DNA of 64,000 nt from Fistularia commersonii (Eukaryota; Chordata; Actinopteri; Syngnathiformes; Fistulariidae). Location: NCBI GenBank assembly GCA_037954325.1, contig JBBMNZ010000007.1, forward strand, positions 6,691,001 to 6,755,000, given 5' to 3'. The notes beneath the pieces were generated by a model. That model was not told where the DNA came from. It saw only the letters and a list, made by a program, of their open reading frames with translations, and made no database searches. A program made the translations under genes and the position numbers. Positions 1 through 13,543 of this stretch are shown here, piece by piece. Every line of letters begins with the position of its first letter. Position 1 is the first letter of the stretch.

Positions 1-3000
1 GCTAACTTTGCCCCCGAGCTGGTCTCACAGGCCGACTGAATGCAAATGGAAGGCGTCGCCGCAAACCCCCGCTGTTAAAACCGCCGTAGAAACTTGGAGA
101 GCGGTCGGGCGTGAGACGTTCCTCTTGCAAACGGAGACACTTTGAGTCGGTGGCAGACTTGACCAAAGTAGACGGTGTTGGTCGGGGCCGCCCGGATGGG
201 ACGGCTGGCCGGCGGCCATCATCTCATTTGTGTTTCTCATTGTCGCCTGCAGCTTCCTCCATTTTTTGTTCCCCGCCTTTGTTTGCCTCGCGCTTCTGCT
301 CAGTATCTGGCCAACGATTGATAAGGCCCAATCCCCGACAATGCTTGGCACGCGGCGCGAGATCGGTGGCAATGCTGCGCACGTGTGTTTTGTGTGTGTG
401 TGTGTGTGCGCGCAGGCTTCCAAGCAGAGATGGGCAGCATTCGCAGCATTGTTTATCTACCTTTCCACTTCCAGATGGCGCTCAGCAGAAAGAATGTGCT
501 TCTTGACACACTCTTTTGCCTCTCTCCCTTTTTATTTCCTAGCGCCCCTCCCTCCATCCGGTGTGTCGGCTCGGGTTCGGGTCCAGAACATGCGGCGTGA
601 GGCGGCGAGGGGGGGGAGGGGAAGGTGCTGAGAGAGCCAGGAAGGCAGACTGAGACTTGAGAGGGGAGCCCTGGAATGTCAGATGGTACTTTCAGCTTGT
701 GTGTGTGTGTGTTGTGAGAACACACATCTCAGTGATCGTCTGCACCTAGAATATTTGCGAATCCAAGTTTAGTTTTTTTTTGTTTCCCCCCCCCCCCTTT
801 CTTTTTTCAGCTAGCGAATCATAAAAATCTCGTTTGGAGCAACAATAGAGCCTGGCTGTCGGCGTCTCTCCGTGCCGTTCGGATTGATGGACGGTCAATT
901 TCAGCCGCGGGAGATAATCACAACATGTCAGCCTCCGCCGATCCGAGGTCTTATCTGTGCCTGCCCACTGCAAGCGCGCCACAAATGACCACAGGGACAA
1001 CAAATTTCTCTTTATTGTTCCAAAGCCCCGGCAGGAGGAGGGGATGCGGGTAGCATACTGAGCTTTGCGGGGTTGGACCGCCGAACCCTGCGCCTCCTCT
1101 CCGGTCGTACCATCTGATGGGGAAAAGTTTCCAGAATAATGATGGGGCAGATTAATATGAGCCGTCTCTTTGGCCATTACTGTGAGGCATTACACTAACT
1201 GTAATCCTGACGTTGTCTGGAGGAATTTAGAGTTGTTTCAGTTTCGCCGTCGAGCGCGACAAAGACAAATGACTTATTCCGAGTGTTTTGCGTGTGACCC
1301 CCTATCTCTCCCCCCCCTCCCCCTTCGCGATTTCTCGCATCCGGCCCTCCGGCTAAAGGTCTTGCGAGAGGTTATTTTCTCCGGCGTGAGCGGCGCTAAT
1401 TGGGGCCGAATGGCAAGCTGTTGTAGCAAAGAGTGATAGAAAGCAGCGGGTCGGGGAGGCTCGCCGCCTTCCCCGCGCGGGCAGATTACACTGTCTGCTT
1501 AATGTACCCTCCTCTGATACAAATGGAGGGTGGTTATAGCATCGGGAGCGACGCTCGGCCTGTCAGAATCTCCCTCTGAAGGACGAGAGCAAAATGAAGA
1601 GTGTGAGAATGCATCCCGGAAAGCCAGTCCCCCCCCCCCCCCCCCCCCCCCCCCGACGGCGTGGGGCTAAAAGCATGATTACGAAAGAAGCAGCTTTCTG
1701 TTTCATTAACGTGCACGGGGGCACGTATAGACAGGCGGGAGTTCTTTGGAGGACCTATGAATTTCTACACCGAGCTCGGAAATACGCGGCATATAGGAAC
1801 TAAATGTCAGAGTGGACGTTACAGCATCTTTAACCAAACACTCCGGCGGGGGCCTCGCTTGGCATTTCCTCTTTGAGCAGAATCTCGTCACCCAAAAGCG
1901 GCGAGATCTGCCGCCGCCCGTACAGAATGGGGAAAACGCGACGCCTTCGTCGACTCCCCCGACGCTCCTGTCATTTCTACTTCTCTGGTTTCCACGCAGT
2001 TGTAAAGAGAAGACACTCTGGGGTTAGGGATGATTATTCCGTGTTTTTTTTTTTTTTTTTATGATTTATTTATTTTTGTCTCCGTAATTAATCACTGGAG
2101 GGATCACATGGTTTTTCCACCCCCTTCACAATGGGATGTCACACACGACAGGCTTGCAAATAGTCTCGCCGCCGTTGGCAGCGAGTCCGAAACCCCCCCC
2201 ATCTATCCATCTGCCCGGATGGAGGAACGAGCCAGCAACTTTAGCCAAAGTTTGGGGTTTGCGGGAGAGGAGGAACATCTTCTGGACCTGTTGAATGCAA
2301 AGAAGGAATAACTACAATAAGGATGCAGAAGGATCACTTTCGCTCTCAAGTCAAGGCTAGTCCGAGCGAGCCGGCAAACGAAATGGCGACGTTTGATAAT
2401 GCGGTTTCATTTCCGGCGGATTAAACACTCTGGGTTTGGGAGTAAATTGAATTAAGCAAGTGATTTGGTAATCCAAGTCATAATAATACCGCCGGTTTTA
2501 TTTTGGAGTCTTTTGAAAAGCGCCCACGCAAAGCGACGCACTTAGCGGGGGGGGGGATGAGGGGAAGCCTCATTGTGTTGCCTGACTACAAATACTATTA
2601 TGGTGACTCCCTGCCAAAGGTTGCGGGCTCTTCGAGCACCTACGGATGGTTCCTTTTTGAATCACGGTCCTCCCTCCCAGAGAGATAGCAAGAAAATGCC
2701 AACCCATTGGCGCTTGTTGAATCCTTCGATTATTAGCTTTTTTTTGCAACGTCCTAAGAAGAAGGGAAGCGACGGCGTCCGTGCGCTGCCTCCAGAACAC
2801 ACCCCTAACATCTGTCTTCCACAAGTCTGTAGGGTTTGCCATTAAAACCTTCACTCCCCCCCCCCCCCCTCCTTTTTAGGTAGCCGTCGCAGCTGCTGAA
2901 CGATTTCCTCTCACTGGGAGTCTCCTCCGAGTCACCGCGGCGGTGTCAAACCAGGCTCCTATTTAAGCTCATTAAATGTTTCCAAGAGAATGGGAAATCA

Positions 3001-3600
3001 ATGGCGCATACCGCGCTGGAGAACTTTTCTCTTAATTTAATTTCCCCTCCCCCTTATCTGTTTGCACATCTTTTTTTTTTTTTTTTTTCACCCCCTCCCC
3101 TACCATTCTCACTTGGCATTCCTTCTCAAGGAGACGGGGTTCCTGGTAGCTCCTTTCCATGCAAGCTAATGTTGATTAGCGCTCGCCACGCCGGCATGGA
3201 CTCGGAGCCGCCACGCCGCGATGCGTCACGCTTCCTTCGCTGCAGCCGTCATGACTTTCAATTGTTGTTCTTTTTTCCTATTTTGTGTTAAGGGTTTGTG
3301 TGTCTGGCGATGCTTTGTGCTGCTGAAACTGCCCGGGGAGGGGGTTGAGGGGGGGTCAGGGCACACACACCTCCTCTGGAGTTCCTGTAATTGCTCTTGA
3401 GGGGCCTCTTCTTTGGCTCTGAACCACTCTCTATTATTCTCACACCGTCTATGTCCTTTGCTCTTTGGCCTCCATCTTTTTTTTTTTTTCCTCTCTAATC
3501 TCCCCCCCCGTATGTCTCATTATGGCCGATCCCACGTGGCCGACGCGTGAATTCTCCTTACTCACCCAAACACATCCACGGCTACTCAGCGTTTTTCCCG
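1..3600. other. Non-coding, upstream region
   Basis: No coding exon supported. Short TG runs (390-408, 698-712), poly-C (1629) and T runs (2044-2060, 3071-3089). The open frames overlap on opposite strands and have no family likeness. Confidence 0.7.
1629..1654. repeat. Poly-C run, 26
   Basis: Uninterrupted C run; translated, it gives only Pro on this strand and Gly on the other. Confidence 0.95.
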
Positions 3601-3616
3601 AGCTGCCTGTCATTTG

Positions 3617-3620
<4 letters not shown>

Positions 3621-3656
<36 letters not shown>

Positions 3657-3667
3657 TTTTTTTTTTT
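3621..3667. repeat. TG tract joined to T tract
   Basis: About 16 TG units followed directly by about 15 T. Read as protein this gives only Val/Cys then Phe. Confidence 0.95.
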
Positions 3668-3864
3668 AAAAATGCTATCTGCTTTAAAACAGCTTTGCTA
3701 ATGCCGTTTGGCCGAGAAGTGAAAATAATAGCGCCGTCACAGTGTTTCGCTCCGGCGCGAAAAGACAGCTTCTCCGCTGTGTTCCCGGTTCCTGGAGCCC
3801 ATTTTTCATAGCATCCTGATTCTTCTGCTCCTTTTGTATGCTCCGGCCGGAGCCACAGGTTCCA

Positions 3865-3867
<3 letters not shown>

Positions 3868-3900
<33 letters not shown>
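3868..3900. repeat. Poly-T run, 33
   Basis: Uninterrupted T run ending in five C; no retroposon body was recognised beside it. Confidence 0.95.
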
Positions 3901-6900
3901 CCCCCATCCAAGCTCACCCTGCGGCTGGTCACACAATAGCCCCACCTTGTTTGCTCCCGGGCTCGGGGCTGCACTTTGAAGGATAATGGATGTGGCCGGT
4001 TGCAGCTGCTCGGCAGCGGGGCGCTATCATCGGAGTTATCTAAGGGCCTGAGTGGCCTGTGATGAATGGCTGGGAGCCGTGTCTCCACCGATCAATAAGC
4101 CACTAGCACCCAGATGAGCCAGATGCCCCCTCGCCTCTGCGCTTCCACACATACATCTCCCTCTCATAATCTTGCGCTGTTTGTGAACTTTCCCTCCCAA
4201 TTCACGGCCAGAGAAGAGCCATTGATCTTTTATCCTTGGTTTGTTTTGAATAAAGGGCCGGCATCTCCTCTCCACCCAACCGTGCCGGGAGGATTCTGAC
4301 AGCCGTTATTGCTACGCGGGGCGCGGAGCGCACAAACATTACGTTCGGCCTGATCGAAGTTCTGTAATCGGAGAGGGGGCGTGGAGGGGGGAGAACGCTC
4401 CGGAGATACCGAGGATACTTTTTGCAGGGATAATGGAAGCCGGAGTCCGGGGACGACGTGCACGCCCCGAATGAAACCCCTGGCGTGCTCCAGACTCACC
4501 TGTTTGGGCCCGTTTAAACAGTCGCCGAATGGTTGCAGCTGAAATGTGCAATTTGTAACACACTCGCAGAGCTAACGCCTGTATACAGGAGGTCCTCTGG
4601 ATCTGGCAGAAATCTGTTCCTAATGCAATTATTCTTTTTTTTTTTTTTTTTTCCTTCTTTTTTATTTATTTATTTTTTTATGTAATTTTATTATTATTTT
4701 ATAATTATTTTTATTATTATTATTCTGCAAGTTGGAACTCTCATACCGTACTATACATTCCTACCTCTATGCGTTTATCACCCTTCCAAGCATTTTATTA
4801 GATCTGATTTAACTTCTGTAGCTTTCCACTGCCATCAGAAGAGTCCGACTCGCGCTCGGAGCCGCAACGAAGGGCGAAAAGTTTCCAAAAAAACAACACA
4901 AAGAAAAACCAATGTTCTACCAGCCAATGTTAACCAAGCCGTCTTCCTTCTATAGCGTATATATCCGCTAGCCAACTAGCTCCTGCGTGAAATTTGTTAT
5001 AACGTTGCAAATGTGTCCGTCCAAAGGATGAAACAAGACTTTGTTAGTAAATTTATGGAAGTTGGCGATGTGAACACGAAACGGTGTAGGTCGAGGATGT
5101 CGTAAACCGAGGACTTCCCGCATGTTGGTTTACGGTGTGTGTATATATTTTTTTATTCCTCCGCTTTCTTTCTGCCGGCCAGGGATTTGCACAGAAAAGA
5201 ACATCAGCAGAGCCAAATGCCAAATGGAAATATCTACCCCTCCTCACTTTCTCCCCTCCAGGGACTCTGGGTACTCCTCGTCTTCCACCTCGTCTCTCAC
5301 CTCCCTCCCTCCGCCGCTCTGATCTCCCCTCTGATCTGCCGTCATCTCTGTCACAAAGAGCAGACTCCGAGGCTGGTAATTGCGTGTCGGCCGGCCGCCA
5401 CACCTGTTGCTGTCAAGAGCGGCGGTGTGGGAATGAGGGGAGAGCTATGCCCTCTGCACCCCGACGCTCCAGCCCCTCCCCGCCCGCCGCCGCCGCCGCC
5501 GCCTAAGCTGCAGGTGTAAACACTTCTGCTTGGGGCGGGGAGTCGTGAGTAATGGCGGAGCCGCGTAAAATCAATGTTAAATAACGAGCGGCGGAGACCG
5601 GGCCACTGTCCATTAGCCCCACGCTAAAGGAGTTTGGGGCCAAAACGTAGTGCTTCGACACACCGTGCTGAGAGCTGACGCTCAGGTGACGACTAATAGG
5701 TTTACACCGCCGTCCGATGAGGAATTCATTTAGGTGTCCGGGAGAGTTAGCTTGATGCTTTGCTCGCTATTTGTCCGAGCTCTTAGTCGCCCCATGAACC
5801 GAGACGCGGCAAAAAAAAAAAAAAAAAGAGCAGGGCCACAGATGTTCACCGACGCCCCGACGTTGACCCGAAAGCCCGGGTGGTGGGAGCGTGCGCGGCG
5901 TGAGGCGCTCCCCGAGTTGTTGGGGTTTATATATAACCTTGAGCTTCACCTCCAGAGTGCCCGTTTCCTGTAAACATATGTGAGCCTTCTCTAAAAGCTG
6001 GCTGCCGTTTTACCCTCCCTGATCCTCTCCTCTCTCCCCCCCCCCTCCCCAACCCATGCAGAGCCCGGGCCCTTAATGAAGCTGGGGGTCAGCGACGGTG
6101 TCCGGCTAATTGGCCAAGTTTGCCCGGGGCCCCGGCCGCTCGTGATTGAAGTGTCCGGCGAGGGTTCGCTGTGCAGCCGCCGCTGCGCCCTTCTCTGTTT
6201 CAGTCCAGCAGCCAAGACGCTCCCTGCTCTCCCTTCTGCCTCTCCCTAGTGAGTACCACCCGGGGGTCATCCCGTTCTCACTTTCATTACAGATATTTGT
6301 GCAGTTTTTCTTCACAGAAGCCACTCTGTCATTTTTTTTTTTTTTTTTTTTTTACCCTCCTGTTCTCGTTTTCAAAGTTTCTGTTTTTTTTTTTTTTTTT
6401 GGGGGGTGGGAGGTGGCATTGTTAGACTTCCATTACAACACTTGGTCCCGGTTATTTTTTTTTTTCACTTTCCTTGGCTCGCGCCACCCTCACACACTCC
6501 CGTCTCCTCACTTGCCACAGTGGGATTTAGGCAATTACCATGGTCCCCTATTGGCCAACATCCAGCAGAAACCACCTTGCAGTCCCTATATTTTGCTCAC
6601 AATGGCCCAAACTGTATCACACAGTTTTGAGTTAACAGAAGGGGTTGGAGGCGACGGCGTGGGGGGGGGCGGGGAGTGCCTCTAATTAGTTGAGCCTCCA
6701 CTTTTCCACTGGTTAAGGCAGTTCTGGCTCCAATTGTTTGGCTGTCAGCACAGAAGTAGAGGTAGCAGGGCGATAGCAAGCCTCGGGGAGAGGACCGAGA
6801 CGAGGAAAGGGAGTCGGGCTGAGGCTCCCGCTACGTCGCGGATAGGTAGCGGGCAGGACGGGTACCTTTGCGCCGCAGCGAAAGCCGCTTTTGTTGACGT

Positions 6901-9900
6901 AGTGCCCTTTCCGGCTTGTAAACGGTCAAGGCGGTGAAACCTTGATATTTGCATAGGCAGCTAATGCTCTAATTAGATGTCAAGTCTCGAGCCGCGGGTC
7001 CGAATCGGTCGCTGCAGTAGGTCGATTGTTTACCAAGAGGAGCGGGGCATCAAGTGTGCCATGATGAAGATCCCCAGCAATTACTCTATGGCATTAATCA
7101 TTTTACAGAGACAATGGCGAGCTTTTTTTTTTGTAACGGTGAAGGATATTAGCTGGCGGATTAAAAAGTTCTTGTGATTACCGCCGGACCGTTTTCATGT
7201 TCTCGAAAGCTGCGGGTGGTTTGTCGTCGTGCGGCCGTTCCGGAGTCTTCTGAGCCGCGTCTGATGCCCGCATTCAGTCACCCTTCCTGTAATCACCTGT
7301 TTGCTAAGGTCGTAATTGTTTTTCTCCACTTCAAATCCCATTTCTTTCTTGTGCTTCTCAGCGCACTCTTTAGTGATGGATTTTATAGTCGCCAAGACTG
7401 CATTTTCTTCTGTTCCTTTTTTTATTTTTTTTTTAAATCAGCAAGGTCTCTGGGTTTCATTGCGGTCTCAGAGCGGCGCCTTCCAAAGCTACATATCAGT
7501 AATTTTTTTGGCAAATAAGGAAATCCTTGGCTGCGCCGGCACATCCGACCCCTTAGCGTCAACAAAATCTGACAACGGCAAGAAATCGCCCAAACGGTCC
7601 TGAAAATCGACAACGCGACTCTCTTGTGTGTTTGTCGGGCCCGGAGGCTTCGTCCCGGGGCGAATTCTGTCAAATTCTGTCGTGTTGTCGTGAACTCCGG
7701 GCTCCCCTCCAGGCAGGGGCCATGTTTTTACAACTTCCCGCTGATGCCCCCAAGAGCCCGTTTTGTTTTTGGCTCCGCTATCTACGTATTTTATTTTCCG
7801 CCCAAAAAAAAAAAAAAAAACCCGACCCCTCTGTTGTCGCCACACTCCGTTTCTGTAAAGTAATGATGCGCTTCTTGGTATCCATGGGCGATAAGAGGTT
7901 GTCAATCACTTCACCCTCGAGGGTCCGCCCAGCTCAGCCTGTACTTGGTGATGAACAGTTTAGGATGCGCGGTTCTTCTTTTTGCCGGTGTCCTATTTTC
8001 GTCGCAATCATGGTGGTGCGACACGTTTTACGAGCGTTACTTCCGAGCACGAAGCGATGTACTCATCTTACACCCCTGCGTTTTATTCTTCACATGCTTC
8101 CTTGACAAACTTAATGGCAACGGTCAGCGAGGGCTATTGCACAGGCGGTAATGCATTTGATGGGAAATATTTCAGTGTTTTGTTCAGAACATAGCTTATA
8201 GCGACGCGCTAACGGTGACATGTTTGAAGTTCGTTCAGGTTAATCAAGTACGGGGAAAGCTGTCCGACATCAAAAGTCTCTTCTTTGATATTCAAAGTGA
8301 CTCAGAATTTAAACTCTGTATCCCGGGACATGAAAGTGAATAATTCATTTGTCACACTCAATCAAAGTGGTGATCCGAACTTAAACGTCTGTGATCTCCG
8401 GAAACTCTGAAACTGCCACGGCGCAATAGCCCGTCAGATGACAAATCGTCTTTTCAGCCCAAAGCCCTTTGCCATGCTTAGACCTATGGATCGGTTAAGA
8501 GTTCTACAGCACACCTTTTTTTTTTTTTTTTCTTTTTTAAGGCTTCAAAAGTTCAGCGTTAGGCAAGACAATGCCGGGACACTGGCTTTAGAACACAAGG
8601 ATTCGGTTCCAAATGCTCGTAACTCCACGCTGACGTCGCGCGCTGTTTGCAAGCCCTGATCCAGGGCCTCCCACGGAGCACGGCAAATGCCATGTCCTTG
8701 CAGTACCAAAATAATATCCCGACTCATCGCTCCTTCCCTTCCTCCCCTGAGCCCCCCCGCCGACCCCCCCAACCCCCGCCTTCGGCGAGATACCGCCGCC
8801 GTCCAGTTTTCCGTCGCCTCCTGTGAATATCCAAGCTGTCGAGGCCGGACAGGCCCAGAGCGCTACGCTTGCCAGGGCTCAGTTGGAACAGATCCGGCCC
8901 CTCCAGGCCCTCCTCTACCAGCCCCTGCAAACCAGACCCGCCCTGCACAATTGTCACCTAATTACCAAGTGCTCAGGATCACCACGGCGGAGTCCCTTTG
9001 TACAAACTCGGGTGGCGCCGCGACTGCTCGTTCTTTCCGGCGCGGGCTAGCTTCAAGTGCTCGGTAGCGTCCTTGAGCAGTTCGCCGAATTGGCGCGAAT
9101 CACCATTTTTTTTTTTTTTTTTTAAGTAGCGTTGCGAGAATTTCTCTTGATCCTGTGAATGCTTTTGTTTGCGCCCGCCGCCCACCCCTTACGATTTGTG
9201 GATTATACCTTTTGCTTTCAGCGGGTAGCCTATTTTTCCAGCGCCGCCGTGATGTAGAGGTTATCGTTCTGGTCTGAGATGAGACTGTCGAGTTAATCAC
9301 CCATCTACGCTCGCTGGAGCCGGGAAATCTGTCAGCCGGGATTTTTTTTTTTTTTTGGGAACATAAGCTAAAACAGCCAGGCTCCCTTTAAGGGGAGGCG
9401 TGCTGCAGGCGAGCCTCTCAAATAGTTTCATGTCAAATCCACAGACATACAAATCTCCCCAATGATCTGCCAAGTTTCTGTGGCATTCACTGGAGCAGCA
9501 ATAGCAGAATTTCACACTCCTGCCTCAAGCTCCGACACCCCCCCGCCCCTCAGCCATCAACTGGACGCCGCTCAGCAGCTGAGGGTGATGGAAAACATCT
9601 GTGAGAGCCGGAGTGTACGCGGAGGGTTTCATGCGCTCGCTAGATAAGAGACCGTGTTTTCAGAATCATTTTTTCCATGCAACATCGACTTGAAGTGGTT
9701 GACTGCTTGAATGGAATATGAGTGTAATTAGAACATCCATTTTTTTTTTCTTCCATTTTTTATTATTTTGGGGGGCTGCACGACGCCGTAGGTTCGCAAG
9801 CCAACGACGAGCGGGTGCGGGGATGGTGGAGAGTGTGTTTGGGGACACAAAGGGGAAGGAGCAAATGGGGAAATGAAAGCAGCTGATTGTTGACTTGGGT

Positions 9901-10650
9901 TTCCTGATCTGCTTCCCCCTTCGTGCAGCGATGATGTCGCGTTTGTATATTAACAGAATGACACCTTGACAAAAAAAAAAAAAAAAAAAAGTGATTCAGC
10001 GAGTCCTGTGGTTGCTTCACTGCAGCTGCCAGAGATGTGCATGCCCAGAGCCACTGAAGTCTCTTTTTATTTGGGTGTGCTGAGCAATATAAATAATGAA
10101 ATGGAGCCAGTAATTGGTGGATCTCGGTAATTAGGACCAAGCTGTCAGTTTGCGACGTTGCCTCAGTTTAATGGCGCCGCAGCAAGGCCAGTAATTACCA
10201 TTATCTATGGGAGTTGTTGACACAACAATAATCCCGTTCTTAACCAGGGTAGTGGGGATTATGGTAGCTGTCCCCATTTTCGAGAAGATTTACCAAGGAC
10301 AATAAAATATAGACTCGGAGTCCGCGTGTCCACCGAACAGCCAGCACCCGACTGGGTTCCCGCTCTCTAGTTGGCTATCGATCGGGCTAGTCCATATTTT
10401 CATTAGCCAAAAAGGTTGACCCTCCGCCCCCCCCCCCACCACCACCACCGGAAGCTGTGTGACGCCCGACCATAAACAGCATTATCAACTATCTCAGCAG
10501 GTTTCCTAATACCCCTGTAATCCTGTCATTTCATTCATGGATACCAACGGGGTTAGTCTGCGCCCGGAGCGCATCTGCCCGCCTGTCTCGGCTCCTCTGT
10601 GTGAGAGATTGGATTCCCCCGACCCCCCCCCTACCTGCTATACCCCCCCC
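3901..10650. other. Non-coding, upstream region
   Basis: Mixed GC-rich and AT-rich sequence with T runs (6332-6353, 9106-9123) and A runs (5811-5827, 7803-7820, 9971-9990). I see no exon, RNA gene or transposon. AT-rich TAATTA-bearing segments such as 10020-10300 could be regulatory. Confidence 0.65.
4630..4725. repeat. T-rich/TTA low-complexity tract
   Basis: T run followed by ATTTATTT and ATTATTATT words; simple sequence. Confidence 0.85.
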
Positions 10651-10651
10651 C

Positions 10652-10654
<3 letters not shown>

Positions 10655-10707
<53 letters not shown>
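10655..10707. repeat. CA microsatellite
   Basis: A pure 53-bp run directly after C-rich sequence. Confidence 0.97.
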
Positions 10708-10710
<3 letters not shown>

Positions 10711-13500
10711 TCTTGGCCCATCTCCTTTCAGATCTCCATAGTGTAAAATGGGCTGACTTGACCAGATGATCTATAGGGGAGGGGACAATGGCACTGTATA
10801 TCCCATGTAGGGGATGATTCCCATTTGTGGATAATAACTTGCCCCCGCCAAAGTGACATATCCGTTCATCTGGCTCGGGACTTACAAGCGCAGCGTTTCT
10901 CCCGCGAGATGAAGAGAGCGAAAGGTCCCGAAGAAGCCGAGCGGCGGGGTGACATTTCCTCTTCTCGCCGTCCCGCGAAGTAATGAACCCCGCCGGAAGC
11001 CGCCGTTGCTTTTATGCAAAGGGCGGGGGGGGCGTGATTATTGGGTTGAGGGCGACACGCAGGTGAGAAAAGGGTGGATGAGCCGCTGTTGTTCACCCAT
11101 TCCGTCAAACAATGTCGGAAGTGAATTAAACATGTGGCGCAACGGACACCCGAACATATCGCGAAGCGGGGAAAATGGCTTTTTAAGTAGGCTATTTATG
11201 ACGAGCACGTCGTATTTATTTGATTATAATAAAACCTCCATTATGCTCGGAGAGGACGGCGTGCGGAGCGGAGGCCGGCGGAGTGCAGTTCAATGTAATA
11301 ACCGCGCGTCTGCACCAAATGAGCCACGGCGAAGAACGGGACTCGTGCAGATATTACTTTCCTTTCTCGGGGTGCTCGGATCCAGTGATGTGCTTCGCGA
11401 GGAGTAATAAAGAAATATATCTGTTTTTATTGTACCTAGGCGACGGAGTTATGTTTAGAGCTCGTATAAAGAGCCGCAACATGGTGTAAAATGATATTAT
11501 GGCCCATTAGGTGGGGGCACGAGCTAAGCATCGCTCGGAGTAACTGAGGACCGGGGGGTAATGGGGCCGCGGCGTATTGTCTGCGATCTGCTTTTTCACT
11601 TCTCGCTGATTGAATAGTCCACATCGCTGACACTCCATCTTCCAGGGAACCAGGGTAGATGAGGTGATTTTGGCTGAAGACATCACTCTGTCAGACTCAG
11701 AGATAAGAGAATAGGGTGCGGAAATTGGAAGGGGGGGCGGCTTCTGAAATCTCAAGCAAAGGTGACATTCAGGAATGGGAGCTAGTTTGGTTGTGGAAGG
11801 GCTCATTTGAACTTTGGTTGTTGTTGTTGTTTTTATGCGTCTGTGTGTTGAGATGAGTGGCGGGGGAAGGGGTCAGAATCACAACATTACCTTCGCCTCC
11901 GACCAAGACAAGGTCAGGGGAGGTCTGCGCGATATGATGAGCGATTTTGAATTATAGCGGTGTATCTTCCCGGCGTGTACCGGTCCTGCCCGGAACCGAA
12001 CCCCCGACCGTAAACTCGGCTTCACCTCTATCCGCCGCCGCCGCCGGCGTCCCCCCCCCCCCCCCGCGTGCCCTTGCCGTTTTTCTGTTGAATAAACGAG
12101 GCATTGTGCAGAGCGGCATAGTTTATCTGCTCTCCTGCGCAGCCGGCGCGGGTGCTCGGGAAGTAATCTGAACCAAGCAGGCCAAGAATTCCAGGCATCC
12201 TGAATGGAACCAGATGTGTGTTTTTGTTCGCTCTGTCTCACACCGGATTGTGTTGGGTTTTCATCTTTGCTCACTAATAACACAGACACAAACGGGGGGG
12301 AAAAAAAAAAAAAAATGTGCCTCTGGGTACATAGTGCACGTACGCTTGCACAACAACAAACAGCGTGCAGGGCAGCCTGTCCTCCATAACCAGATAATAT
12401 GATAAGAGATGGGATCAGGCAGAAATGGCCACCGCTGTCTTGTTTGTGTTAGCGCCGCGCCGGTTCAGCAGTGCCCGAACGCGGCGCACACATCCCGCTA
12501 TCCGCCCGTCTGTTACCTCACTTTCCGTCGGTATAAAATAATAACAATAACCTTAAAACATGCGCAGGTTTATCGGTTTTAGTGTGTAACACGCTCTGAC
12601 CGGAAATTTGGCTCTAACAGTCTTCCTTAATCTGATCCCGCCGCAGGAGCTCTTCATTGTTTCTTGGAAAAAAAAACAAAAAAAAAAACAAAAAAAATGT
12701 CGTCGTCCGCGTCTTTCAATCGCAAACGAGGGGGTTTGCTCGGAAAAGAAAGGCGTAAAACGATAGGAAAAGGTTTAAGGTTTAAATACCAAAGAGAAAA
12801 ACCCTACTGAAGAGTGCAAGAAGCACAGAAGCTCCCCCTCATGTTTGTTTGGTCATTTCCCTGTTTTTCTTATCTCGCTGGAAATATTTAATGGTCAACT
12901 TGACCCTGCGTTCTCTGACTTCTTGCAGCCACATTGCATAAGTGTTACCCCCCCCACACGGCCCCCTGGGGTTGTGGCGGCAGAGGAAGGGGGGGTTACA
13001 TGGTATGCTCGCCCTGAATCTACTGCGCCGCCGAAGTCTTGTTTCTCTCTGGCCCGTGCTCAGCTGTACCATCAAAGGAAGTGCTGTTCGTTGCTCAGTG
13101 TTTTTCTGGCAGGAATGCGTGACTAAGTGTGTGTGTATGTGTGTGTGCGCGTGTGTGTGTGTGTGTGCGGGCTTGTTGTCTGAACATGTCTGCGTGTATC
13201 AGCCATCACCACAGGAAATGACCAGCAGTTTTGCTTTGAAGTCCCAGCAGAGTTTTTCATTATGCCCACTATCTCCGGAGACATGAGGCGACCCCCCCGC
13301 CGCCCCCCCCCCCCCCCCCCCCGCCGTCCCCGTCGCTCCCTTTCCAACCCCCCTTCCCACTTACACCGCCGATGCTCCGCGCTCGCCCTCAGACGCTCCT
13401 CACACCCGCGCCGTGCCGCCAAACGCCTGTTAGAATGCAGAACAAGCACCTATTAGCATAGAGTACGGGAGTAGCGGCTGCCAGGGGGCACAACCCCCTC

Positions 13501-13503
<3 letters not shown>

Positions 13504-13538
<35 letters not shown>
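13504..13538. repeat. CA microsatellite
   Basis: A 35-bp CA run; a TG-rich tract lies upstream at 13127-13168. Confidence 0.95.
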
Positions 13539-13543
<5 letters not shown>

